From Euryarchaeota archaeon UBA13 (lineage in GTDB: Archaea; Thermoplasmatota; Poseidoniia; Poseidoniales; Poseidoniaceae), in assembly GCA_002495945.1 (NCBI GenBank), contig DAHU01000101.1, forward strand, positions 1-20,631: a stretch of 20,631 bases of DNA. The letters are read 5' to 3'. This document shows positions 6,458 to 14,408 of the stretch, one piece after another. Position numbers and translations under genes: made by a program. Below the pieces are notes generated by a model. That model made no database searches, had not been told where the DNA came from, and was given only the letters and a program-made list of their open reading frames with translations. The stretch's first letter is position 1. Each line of letters begins with the position of its first letter.

Positions 6458-7627
6458 ATGGACTACGCCGAAACTGATGAACAACAGATGATTAGAGAAC
6501 TCGTTAGGGATTTTGCGGAGACCGTTTTAGCACCTACTCTGGAGCATAGAGATGCAAATCAAATTCCTCCAAGCGAGGAGTGGCAGCAATTCCTCGAATA
6601 TGGGCTGCAAGGAGTTACTATTCCAGAACAATACGGCGGCTCACCGGTAGATGATATCTCTGAATCAATAATTGTTGAAGAACTTTCAAGAGTTGACCCT
6701 TCGTTTGGTGTTATGTTCTGTGTACACGTCGGCTTGTGTGCAAAAACAATCGCCTTACATGGCGATGAATCACAAAAGCAAACCTACCTGCCAAGGCTTG
6801 CAGCTGGCGAAGTAGGGGCCTACTCACTTTCTGAGGCTGGTGCAGGTACAGATGCTGCGGCAATGATTTGTAAAGCCAAATTATCTTCTGACGGCAAGCA
6901 TTACCTGCTCAATGGTGAAAAGATGTGGGTGACAAATGGCGCTCAAGCAGATATCATGGTTCTATTCGCTAAAGATGTAGATCACCCAGATTACGGGGTC
7001 AAAAAGCACGGTGGTACTACTGCATTCATTGTTGAGTCCTCATTTGAAGGATTTTCCGTCGGCAAGAAAGAAGACAAGTTGGGGATTCGTTCATCTGATA
7101 CCTGTACGTTGATTTTGAATGATTGCAAAGTACCGGTAGAGAACATCCTCAAAGGAGTAGGAAATGGTTTCCCTATCGCTATGAACGCGCTCGACAACAG
7201 CAGAATCGGAATTGCCGCTCAAGCATTGGGTATCGCTCAAGGTGCGTATGAGGCTGCACTTAACTACTCACACGAAAGAGAAGCATTTGGCAAACCAATC
7301 GCTCATCACCAGATGATTATGTCGTATCTAGCGGATATGGCAACAAGAATTGAGGCTGCTCGACAGTTAGTATACCGAGCATCGTGGGCTAAACAAGAGC
7401 ATTATGAGAATGATGGTCCGAGGCACACTCAAGAGGCGAGCATGGCTAAATTGTATGCAGGCGATACTGCTATGTGGGTTTCAGAACGAGCAATTCAAGT
7501 GCTTGGTGGTTATGGTTATACCAAGGAATTCCCAGTAGAACGATTCTTCAGAGATGCTAAGATTACGCAAATCTATGAAGGAACCCAAGAAGTTCAAAGA
7601 ATTGTTATCGCTAGATCACTCAAATAA
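6458..7627 (+). CDS. Acyl-CoA dehydrogenase (FAD-dependent)
   Basis: The product oxidises an acyl-CoA to the trans-2-enoyl-CoA with FAD, passing electrons to an electron-transfer flavoprotein, in fatty-acid or branched-chain amino-acid breakdown. Numbered from ATG at 6458 (389 residues, normal length), the flavin-binding YSLSEAGAGTD is at 122-132 and WVTNG at 157-161. HEREAFGKPI, the LGGYGYTKEFPVERFFRDAK region and the catalytic-base motif IYEGTQ with E374 follow, as in short/medium-chain enzymes. A TTG at 6437 would add 7 residues, but GGAGAGG just before ATG 6458 supports the shorter form. There is no signal sequence, so it is cytosolic. It stands alone; no thiolase or hydratase is adjacent. 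Chain-length preference cannot be told. Its stop directly abuts the stop of the convergent EF-hand gene. Confidence 0.95.
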   Translation: MDYAETDEQQMIRELVRDFAETVLAPTLEHRDANQIPPSEEWQQFLEYGLQGVTIPEQYGGSPVDDISESIIVEELSRVDPSFGVMFCVHVGLCAKTIALHGDESQKQTYLPRLAAGEVGAYSLSEAGAGTDAAAMICKAKLSSDGKHYLLNGEKMWVTNGAQADIMVLFAKDVDHPDYGVKKHGGTTAFIVESSFEGFSVGKKEDKLGIRSSDTCTLILNDCKVPVENILKGVGNGFPIAMNALDNSRIGIAAQALGIAQGAYEAALNYSHEREAFGKPIAHHQMIMSYLADMATRIEAARQLVYRASWAKQEHYENDGPRHTQEASMAKLYAGDTAMWVSERAIQVLGGYGYTKEFPVERFFRDAKITQIYEGTQEVQRIVIARSLK

Positions 7628-8734
7628 TCAAAAAGTCAATTCAGTGCCTTTTAGCTTAGCTTGTCTAAGTCCACTGGACCAATCAAAAAGTTTCCCAGTA
7701 AAGGAAATACTCTTTCCCTCTAGTTTTTCGACTTGCTCGTTGAACTCAGGCTCAAACAGAACTGATACGGTATAGGGACCATTGTCAAGTAATCCGATAA
7801 CAGTCATTCCGCCTCTAAATTCATCCATGACCATCAAGGTCCTCTCAACTCTTTCCACGAGTAAAGTGCAATCTCCTGAACTAGTAGATTCTATTACCGA
7901 AGTTGCTTCTCTGTGGAGTCTTGTCGAGTGGAGACGCTCTATGCCTATTTCTATAGATGTCTCAACAGTATTTTCTTGTTCAATATTTGCCTCAGAATAA
8001 TCTTCTCTTGTCTGTGTTTCAGTAATAGAAATTGTAACATCGTTGTCCAAACTTGCAGGAGCATCGACTATAGTGTCTTCAATCTGTTCGATTTCTGCGT
8101 CAATATCAATTTCATCTTCAGTGGTTTCTACCATCTGGTGGACTGCCTCCTCTACGATTACTGGAGGCTCAATAATTTCTGGTTCTGTAGTCGGAACGTC
8201 AAAACCAATAGCGGCAAGATAACTCCATAACTCATGAACTTCTATTTTGCCGTTCTCATCAGCGTCTAAAATTGCTATTAATGTGTCACAAACCCAATCT
8301 GGAGGTTGAGTTCCGGACAGGTTTTCAATAAACGCAGCTAGTTCGTCACGTCCAATTTCCCCATCCGAGTTAACATCAATCTTGGTGGTAATCTCGGTGC
8401 TGGTTAGTCCGGAATTTTGTAACCATTGACCAAATTGTTGCTTGATCATACTTGCCATTCTCGGATCAACGTTTTTTGCGACATTAGCAACTTTCTGTTT
8501 TGCTGCTTCAATTGCTTTTTTCTTAACATTAGCGCGCCAATTGGAAATCTCAGGTTGCTCTGAAAGGATGTTAATTACCGTCTCTCTTGGCACATTTGAA
8601 GGCGGTGCATCTCCAACAAATTCAATGGCTAATTGTGCTAACTCAGAATTTGAAAGTGAGTTAAGGTCATTATTTTCAGCAATTTTTTTCTCAATTTGAT
8701 TCGCCACTGCTTCTGAAATCCTACCACTGAACAT
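7628..8734 (-). CDS. EF-hand pair protein with acidic linker and C-terminal beta domain
   Basis: I do not recognise a named family for the whole 368-residue protein. Residues 1-110 are helical. Two textbook EF-hand loops follow: DVNSDGEIGRDE (120-131) and DADENGKIEVHE (157-168), each with acidic or polar residues at positions 1, 3, 5 and 12 and glycine at 6, as needed for Ca2+ binding. Residues ~183-265 form a very acidic, low-complexity linker. The last ~75 residues are beta-rich (GGMTVIGLL, YTVSVLFEP, SISFTGKLF, AKLKG) and could be a small OB-like barrel, which is a guess. No signal peptide is seen, so it is probably intracellular. The ATG lacks a Shine-Dalgarno; CATATTC-like sequence near 8761-8768 may be its TATA box, implying a leaderless mRNA. 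Confidence 0.75.
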   Translation of the reverse strand: MFSGRISEAVANQIEKKIAENNDLNSLSNSELAQLAIEFVGDAPPSNVPRETVINILSEQPEISNWRANVKKKAIEAAKQKVANVAKNVDPRMASMIKQQFGQWLQNSGLTSTEITTKIDVNSDGEIGRDELAAFIENLSGTQPPDWVCDTLIAILDADENGKIEVHELWSYLAAIGFDVPTTEPEIIEPPVIVEEAVHQMVETTEDEIDIDAEIEQIEDTIVDAPASLDNDVTISITETQTREDYSEANIEQENTVETSIEIGIERLHSTRLHREATSVIESTSSGDCTLLVERVERTLMVMDEFRGGMTVIGLLDNGPYTVSVLFEPEFNEQVEKLEGKSISFTGKLFDWSSGLRQAKLKGTELTF

Positions 8735-8773
8735 GATACGGCGTACAATTCATTATTCTTGAATATGGTGCCT

Positions 8774-10114
8774 TCATTGTAATTTCATCTCTGGCCACTG
8801 ATGATAATTATCATCTTGCCACGGTAATTTAGCGAGGTATTGCTCAATTTGTGACTTATTTTCAAGATCATTTTCTATTTGAATTCGATATAACCAATCT
8901 TTTAATCGACCTAATTTCTCACCTTGCTTGATGTTAGTTGCAGACATTAACCAATTACCGTCAATTAGTGGTTTTTGAGTTTTATTCGGTTCGAGTTTTT
9001 GCAATTCTGTAATTATAATACTGAAATATTCTGGGGTCGCAGTTGAAAGGATGTCATCTATTTTGAACATAGAAAATAGTTTACTCAGTAAAAGGATTTC
9101 ATGCCATCTTTCTCCGATTAAATGGCGGTAGAATCGAAGATAACGAGTATTATTTTGCGGTATAATTCTTGACATTTTGTAGGTAAAATAAATCGCCTTT
9201 GAATCGGATTTTGACAATTTCATCTTTTTGCACAAATTGGCGATATCTTCTGCCTTAAGATGATAGTTTAGTAGAACAAATAAGGCAATATAATCAAGAT
9301 TATATCGTAGTCTAAGTGCAGAGGTCAACTTTGTTGTTTCAATATTGTCCCAATCAAATATTGTTGAAAGAACATTATGTTCAATCATTGTGCAAACGAT
9401 ATCCTGCGACTTTTTACAACTCAAAATCTTGAATAGTTCTTGCCAAATTCTCTCACTTGCTAGTTCTCTTATCAAGAACGAATTATTGATTATAACAGTT
9501 GAAAGATTTTCTTCTAATTCCCAGTTAGGAGTATTTATTTGGCCCAAAAAACGGTATGCTCGTAAGATTCTCAATGCGTCTTCATTAATGCGTTTTTCAG
9601 CGTTGCCTACACAGCGGATGATCCTGTTTTCTATATCCACCATTCCATTATTTGGATCATAATACAATCTCCTTGCAACATCGATAGCCATGGAGTTGAT
9701 TGTGAAATCCCTTCTTTTTAGGTCTTGATTTAACGATAGATTGTATGTGACGGTTTCAGGTCTACGGCTATCAAGATAATCGCCATCAGAGCGAAGTGTA
9801 GTCGTTTGGAACAGATATGTACCTGACCTAATAGTAATCGTGCCAAAAGCAATACCAGTTTCAATGGCATCTGGGAAAATTTCTAGTAATTTTCCAGGCA
9901 GTAAATCTGTCGCGAGGTCGATATCTGAAGGCATGAATCCCATAGCTGCGTCTCTAACTGCGCCGCCAACAATCCAAACACCGCCATCGTTTTCGGAAAT
10001 TTGGTTCAAAATACTTGATAACTCGGTAGGAATGCTATCTACAAACTTAGCCATAGTATCAGTTAACGGAAATCCGGTAACGTCTGATTCATTGCCTAAT
10101 ATGTACCGAGTCAA
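8774..10114 (-). CDS. cca: Class II (bacterial-type) tRNA CCA-adding nucleotidyltransferase
   Basis: The protein resembles bacterial tRNA nucleotidyltransferases that build or repair the 3' CCA of tRNA. Class II signatures are all present: VGGAVRD (49-55) followed by catalytic DID (64-66), FGTITI, LRSDGDY, RRDFTINSMAID (134-145) and EDALRILRAYRF (178-189), then a helical neck/body with ASERIWQELFKIL. The 446-residue length is normal. The long form begins with TTG at 10114; an in-frame ATG at 10054 would give 426 residues starting MAKFVDSIP, closer to the usual family start, and both lack a clear Shine-Dalgarno. A poly(A) polymerase is the main alternative, but the NEDALRILRAYRF context favours CCA addition. 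Archaea normally use the unrelated class I enzyme, so this gene looks transferred from bacteria. Confidence 0.88.
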   Translation of the reverse strand: MTRYILGNESDVTGFPLTDTMAKFVDSIPTELSSILNQISENDGGVWIVGGAVRDAAMGFMPSDIDLATDLLPGKLLEIFPDAIETGIAFGTITIRSGTYLFQTTTLRSDGDYLDSRRPETVTYNLSLNQDLKRRDFTINSMAIDVARRLYYDPNNGMVDIENRIIRCVGNAEKRINEDALRILRAYRFLGQINTPNWELEENLSTVIINNSFLIRELASERIWQELFKILSCKKSQDIVCTMIEHNVLSTIFDWDNIETTKLTSALRLRYNLDYIALFVLLNYHLKAEDIANLCKKMKLSKSDSKAIYFTYKMSRIIPQNNTRYLRFYRHLIGERWHEILLLSKLFSMFKIDDILSTATPEYFSIIITELQKLEPNKTQKPLIDGNWLMSATNIKQGEKLGRLKDWLYRIQIENDLENKSQIEQYLAKLPWQDDNYHQWPEMKLQ

Positions 10115-10145
10115 GTTAATCCAAGCCCTATGGTTATTGCCAAAG

Positions 10146-10151
10146 TATTAT
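10146..10151 (+). promoter_or_regulatory. TATA-like box for the ParB/SerK-fold gene
   Basis: TATTAT, preceded by AAAG, is centred about 27 nt before ATG 10176, the spacing expected if transcription starts at the start codon (leaderless mRNA). No Shine-Dalgarno lies before this ATG, which fits. Confidence 0.4.
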
Positions 10152-10175
10152 CCTTGAAATACTGTTCCCAGTTTC

Positions 10176-10583
10176 ATGTGGACTGAAAATGATGTTACTA
10201 TTGTAGAGGTGAGTTGGCTCAAACCACATGAAGAGATTAAACTCAAAGCAAGGGATAAGTTACTTGAAATGACCAAGCGATGGGGAGGCTTTACTAAGCC
10301 GGTGCTAGTTGATAGCCAGACAGGTTCCTTGCTTGATGGGCATCATAGACTGTCGGTGGCAAAAGAACTTGGATTGTCCAAAATACCGGCAATTTGTCTA
10401 GATTACCTTGCCTCGGAAGAGATTACGTTGGAATTGTGGCCAAACTCTTCTTTGACGCAAATAAGTAAGGAGTCAGTAATAGAAATGTGTCATTCTGGAG
10501 ATTTATTTTCCCCTAAAACCACTAAGCATACCACTACTTTTGATTTGCCACCAATTTTGGTTACCTTGGAAGAACTCAAGTAA
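10176..10583 (+). CDS. ParB/Srx-fold protein, possible free serine kinase (SerK-like)
   Basis: The 135-residue protein carries the ParB N-terminal-domain signature: VSWLKPHEEI (12-21), KPVLVDSQTGSLLDGHHRLSVA with DGHHR (54-58), then LGLSKIPAICLDY. Chromosome-partition ParB proteins have a helix-turn-helix domain after this; none is present. Archaeal ADP-dependent serine kinase SerK shares the ParB/Srx fold, including the PHE stretch near its catalytic glutamate and a C-terminal segment like ISKESVIEMCHSGDLFSPKTTKH. That comparison is from memory of the family. If correct, the product makes O-phosphoserine from free serine. It may be shorter than described SerK proteins. It is a single gene, divergent from cca and overlapping the end of the M61 gene by 8 nt tail to tail. 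Confidence 0.6.
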   Translation: MWTENDVTIVEVSWLKPHEEIKLKARDKLLEMTKRWGGFTKPVLVDSQTGSLLDGHHRLSVAKELGLSKIPAICLDYLASEEITLELWPNSSLTQISKESVIEMCHSGDLFSPKTTKHTTTFDLPPILVTLEELK

Positions 10584-12399
10584 TTCTACTAGAGATATAA
10601 CTATGCCATTTTTTGTTACCTTTACCGTCCAACTTATTTTTTAACTCTGGTTCAATTCTCAAATCTATTTTGTCAATTTTGACAATACCTTCATGAGTGT
10701 AGCATAGTTCAACATTCGAAGGATCTAATTTTGCCAGCAAATTCTTCATTGATTTCACATCCTTGATTCTAACTTTATTTATTGCAACTAATTCATCCCC
10801 GGGCATAATCAGATTTCTTAGCGGTGAATCAGTTTGGTGACTGCTTACTATTACCTTGTTACTTTTATTTGTGAGATTTAGACCAAGCCAAGATGAGGAA
10901 AGTTGAATCTCTTTGGAGACTTTACTCTTGAGTTTTAATCCATAGAAATCTAAAGCCTTTGCAATATCTGGAGCCGATTTTTCAAAAATTAATTGGTCGA
11001 GGTATAATCCAAGATTTCTACCACCTTCCATGTTGACCAGTTCCCTTCTAATATCTTGGTAGTCAATTCCAACCCTTGACACATTCGGGTAGCCAATAGC
11101 ATATTTCTCACATAATCTAACCATTAAGTCACAGACACCGTGTTTTCCCTTGGAGCGCTTTCTCAATTCTGCATCGATACAGAAAATTGCCAATTCACCT
11201 TCGAGATAATATGAAATTTGTATTTCCCTTGAGAAGCTGTGACTTCTATAGAGGTGTATCCATGCGTCATGACTTGATTCAGCCAGTGATTCGTGATTTG
11301 AACCATTTCTTATTGTGTGTCGAGACAATTTTCTTTCCATATCTTTTCGCCAGTCTTCTTCGGACCAAGCACCAGATCTAACGCACAGCATGTCGCCAAG
11401 CCAAGATGTACAGCCTTCGAACCACCATAGTAAATCTGTATGAATCTCTTGTTGTAAATCGTAGTCGATGAAGTTCTTTGGCCTGAGTCGTTTTACATTC
11501 CATTGATGCATATATTCATGACTAAACAGACTAATTAAGTCACGATATTCATCGTCATGACCATCAATCAAGCATATTCTAGGAAGCATTGATGTTTGCG
11601 AATTCATATGTTCTAAACCGCCTCTTGATTTTTCAGTTAATTGGAGTACTGTAACATAATCTCCCCAATCCGGTACTCCAAACAGTGCGTGATATTCTCT
11701 AATTATTTTCTTCATATCTCCAACAAACCTGTCGACCATTTTTTGGTCTGTTGGGTAATTTCCACTATCCCAAAGTTTGAGAATGTGATTTCTTCCATCA
11801 ACTTCGAAGCTTATATTCGGATTTTGATTTGTTTCGATAATTCCGTCTAGCAATTCATCTCTATTTGGGGCTTGAAAAGTGAAAGAGTCTGCATCATTAC
11901 CGATAATAGAATTTATGTTAATTGCTTTCTTTGTTGTAGATAATTGTGTTGCAGGAGTCCATCCTCTTGGACAATAAAGTGTAATTTTATGAGTAAGGTC
12001 CATTCTTTCTTTTTCTATTCCCGAGGTTGGTAGTAAAAATGTGAATGGTGGCATCATATGCAGGTGTCCACTATCTATGTGAGTTGATCTTACCGATAAT
12101 TCAATACCAAGAATCTTGTATTCGACAACTATATCTGCATCTAAATCATTAACTTTGATTTCGACGCTGTCTACTGATTTTCGGTTGAATTTAACATCTG
12201 ATTTATTCTGTTTACAACTAATCCCTGTGAGGTATTGCATCGGCTCTCTTATGAAATAAGATCCGGGAACCCACCGAGGGAATTTCAAAGTTACTTTATT
12301 CCTGGTGAAGGGTGGTGAGACAGTAACTCTAACATGCAGATAGCGACTTGAGCATTCCGTAGCGTCGATTGCAAAACTGACTCCAGATTCATCTGTCAT
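10576..12399 (-). CDS. M61 family metallopeptidase (glycyl aminopeptidase-like) with PDZ domain
   Basis: This 607-residue cytosolic protein has the M61 layout: an N-terminal beta domain (about 1-200; note FPRWVPGSYFIRE), a thermolysin-like catalytic domain, and a C-terminal PDZ domain (about 503-585; GLNLTNK, MPGDELVAINKVRI). Zinc ligands are H294 and H298 in HEYMHQWNVKRLRP with E295 as general base, and E328 in WWFEGCTSW as third ligand. GGLEH (260-264) is the conserved substrate-side motif, and ISYYLEGELA is typical further on. M61 enzymes trim N-terminal glycine or alanine from peptides. The ATG overlaps the HEAT-repeat gene stop by 4 nt (ATGA), so they are translationally coupled. No signal peptide is seen. 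All catalytic residues are intact, so activity is expected; exact specificity is not. Confidence 0.9.
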   Translation of the reverse strand: MTDESGVSFAIDATECSSRYLHVRVTVSPPFTRNKVTLKFPRWVPGSYFIREPMQYLTGISCKQNKSDVKFNRKSVDSVEIKVNDLDADIVVEYKILGIELSVRSTHIDSGHLHMMPPFTFLLPTSGIEKERMDLTHKITLYCPRGWTPATQLSTTKKAININSIIGNDADSFTFQAPNRDELLDGIIETNQNPNISFEVDGRNHILKLWDSGNYPTDQKMVDRFVGDMKKIIREYHALFGVPDWGDYVTVLQLTEKSRGGLEHMNSQTSMLPRICLIDGHDDEYRDLISLFSHEYMHQWNVKRLRPKNFIDYDLQQEIHTDLLWWFEGCTSWLGDMLCVRSGAWSEEDWRKDMERKLSRHTIRNGSNHESLAESSHDAWIHLYRSHSFSREIQISYYLEGELAIFCIDAELRKRSKGKHGVCDLMVRLCEKYAIGYPNVSRVGIDYQDIRRELVNMEGGRNLGLYLDQLIFEKSAPDIAKALDFYGLKLKSKVSKEIQLSSSWLGLNLTNKSNKVIVSSHQTDSPLRNLIMPGDELVAINKVRIKDVKSMKNLLAKLDPSNVELCYTHEGIVKIDKIDLRIEPELKNKLDGKGNKKWHSYISSRIT

Positions 12400-13403
12400 G
12401 TCTGTCCCCTGTCTTTGGCGGTTGAAAGGTTATGCGCTGTAATTCTTATTAATTCACTCTCTGAGTTTCGTGAGACTTCTTCTGCTTTAGCGATAATTTC
12501 CTCTTCATCACAACGAGAGAATAGGCGTTCAATAAACCTCGATCTCTCTATTTCATCCACATTATCATCAGCAATGATATTCCATCGGAGTTCGTCTACA
12601 TCTTTGCCTTTTTTTCCTTGCAACCATCTACCTACGATGATGTGCTTCTTATTGGATATAAGACTTCGAATTGGCTCTTGTGAAATATCTTCACACTGCT
12701 TTTGTAATGCATCGACTAAAATTTTAGTTTCTAATTTATTGATATTACTAATGCTGTCAACCAATTTATCTGGGTAGTGTTTCACTAGATAAGGAATCAA
12801 AAGACTAAGTTTTACGCCCCGTTTGGTTAAACTATCTATTACCTCACCCTCAATTTTGTGTTCCATCTGGATAAGCATGACCAAACTTTGTTCGACTACT
12901 TTAGTAGATTCGTCTTCTAATGCTTCCACAAGAACAGCTCTATTGGAGTATTTACTTTGCAATGCGATTATCTTCAGCCGTGAGTTTTTCAGTTGAATAA
13001 GTTCCTCAAAGAATCCCTGTTCATCATTTGCTCGTAGGATGAATTCAGCGGCTTTAGTTTTACAAATAGAATCATCATTGCTGAATAATAGTTTTACTAA
13101 GTCGGTGTTTTTGGCAGCAAATTTTTCTAAAAGGTTTGCTGCAACCCTATTATACTCGATATTTTTATGTTTTATTAGAGGCTCAAGTGACAATACATCC
13201 ATTCTTGTTGACCATGTTCGAAACGCGTCAATGGCTTTGGTTCTGTACCATGGGTCTTTGTCGTCTAGTAGTGGTATGAATGAGGTAAGATTGTTATGGT
13301 CATCAAACTCGAATAGTTCTCTAACTGCTCGACGCTTTTTTCGTTCATCTCTGCTTTTTAGATTGTTTACTGCCGAAGTGAATCGAGTTGACAAATTAAT
13401 CAC
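12396..13403 (-). CDS. HEAT-like repeat protein
   Basis: The product is about 335 residues of consecutive amphipathic helices. The first repeats are clear HEAT-type (RAVRELFEFDD, TSFIPLLDDKDPWYRTKAIDAF, LEPLIKHKNIEYNRVAANLLEKF), with the hydrophobic-then-D-x-x-x-R pattern; later ones are more diverged. HEAT arrays bind proteins or nucleic acids as scaffolds; none of the PBS-lyase catalytic partners is seen here. GTG at 13403 is chosen because it forms a GTGA overlap with the stop of the upstream methyltransferase; a TTG sits one codon earlier. Its stop overlaps the M61 start by 4 nt. The tight coupling on both sides suggests it works with the methyltransferase and peptidase, which is inference. 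Confidence 0.75.
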   Translation of the reverse strand: MINLSTRFTSAVNNLKSRDERKKRRAVRELFEFDDHNNLTSFIPLLDDKDPWYRTKAIDAFRTWSTRMDVLSLEPLIKHKNIEYNRVAANLLEKFAAKNTDLVKLLFSNDDSICKTKAAEFILRANDEQGFFEELIQLKNSRLKIIALQSKYSNRAVLVEALEDESTKVVEQSLVMLIQMEHKIEGEVIDSLTKRGVKLSLLIPYLVKHYPDKLVDSISNINKLETKILVDALQKQCEDISQEPIRSLISNKKHIIVGRWLQGKKGKDVDELRWNIIADDNVDEIERSRFIERLFSRCDEEEIIAKAEEVSRNSESELIRITAHNLSTAKDRGQT

Positions 13404-14371
13404 CAATCAATATCTTCGTCTTCACTAAAATGATGCCAGTTGTTCAAATCAAAATTTGAAATCATCGGGTGTAGCATCACTTGAATTATTGGCCAGAGTC
13501 GTAAAAAAGAGGGTGAATAATGCCAAAGTAACTTGACCATTGGGTGTTCAGAAATTGGGATTCCACCTTCACCTATTGGAGGCGTGTCGTCTGGTAAATT
13601 GTTGAGTTTTGCTACTAAATCTTGCAGACTGTTGAGTTCGTCGTGATTGATTATTTCTAACTCCTCACAAGTTTCAATTGATAACTCGATTAAATCTGCT
13701 AGTTCGGTTGGATGGAGGTGTTGATGACCGGTGGAATCAACATCTATTGGTCCAAAGCAGACGTTTCCTAAATCGGTTTCAAGTTCAAAATCGCCTTGTA
13801 GTTCGATTTTCATCAAATGTTGAGAGTCAATATTTCCTAACGGGGCGATTACAAAACCGCCGTCGACAATTCGAGATTTAATCCAGTTGGGAATGTTATC
13901 AATTTGACCCGTCATAATTACTCTGTTGAAATCTCCTGGGAAAGCAATTGGTGCAACCTCTAAATCGTCAATTGTTCTAATTTCTATTGTCGGCCAATGA
14001 GATAATCTTTCCTTCGCATAGTTAACAACTTCAATAGACGGGTCGAGGACATTAACTCTGCCGTTTTCTCCGACAATGGTGGCGATTAAAGCTGCCAAAT
14101 AACCGCCTTTACAACCCACAATGATTACCTCTTGACCCGGGAATAGTTCCATGTGGTGCAAGAGGGTGATAATCATGTGTGGTGCGGATATGGTTTTGAT
14201 ATTCCCTGAGTTTGTTTCGATATACGGTACAGGCCTGTCTGCGTAAAACGGTGCGACATCATAGTCGGTAAAATCCTCTAAATCAACCTTCAGCATGGCT
14301 TTCTTGACTTGGTTTGGTACAAGAATGCCCTCCTTGGACAGACGCCTAAGTAGGTCCGCTGTCCGGGTCAT
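13400..14371 (-). CDS. Protein-L-isoaspartate O-methyltransferase family protein with C-terminal extension
   Basis: The first ~210 residues match the PCMT family, which methylates isoaspartyl residues in aged proteins using S-adenosylmethionine. Family marks are MLKVDLEDF, DRPVPY, TISAPHM (60-66) with the conserved serine of the active site, and a post-I strand VNVLDPS. Motif I is altered: VIIVGCKGGY in place of the usual VLEIGTGSGY, losing the acidic residue and changing the glycine spacing. A further ~110 residues to the C-terminus have no recognised domain; they are acidic and end in a tryptophan-rich stretch (LLWHYSPSFLRLW, NNWHHF). It is the first gene of the GTGA/ATGA-linked operon with the HEAT and M61 genes, 37 nt after the Bat-like regulator. 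Substrate specificity may have changed. Confidence 0.8.
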   Translation of the reverse strand: MTRTADLLRRLSKEGILVPNQVKKAMLKVDLEDFTDYDVAPFYADRPVPYIETNSGNIKTISAPHMIITLLHHMELFPGQEVIIVGCKGGYLAALIATIVGENGRVNVLDPSIEVVNYAKERLSHWPTIEIRTIDDLEVAPIAFPGDFNRVIMTGQIDNIPNWIKSRIVDGGFVIAPLGNIDSQHLMKIELQGDFELETDLGNVCFGPIDVDSTGHQHLHPTELADLIELSIETCEELEIINHDELNSLQDLVAKLNNLPDDTPPIGEGGIPISEHPMVKLLWHYSPSFLRLWPIIQVMLHPMISNFDLNNWHHFSEDEDIDW

Positions 14372-14408
14372 GATTTCTGTATTCCCTCGTATCTTGTAAA
14401 TGATGCCA

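Noticed and set aside
7913..8230. Plus-strand frame of 105 codons rich in Phe and Cys opposite the EF-hand gene
   Set aside because: Its composition mirrors the acidic codons of the real gene on the other strand and it has no start signals.
10176..10583. ParB-fold gene as a chromosome-partition protein
   Set aside because: It lacks the helix-turn-helix and dimerisation regions, there is no parA neighbour, and no parS-like repeat was seen.
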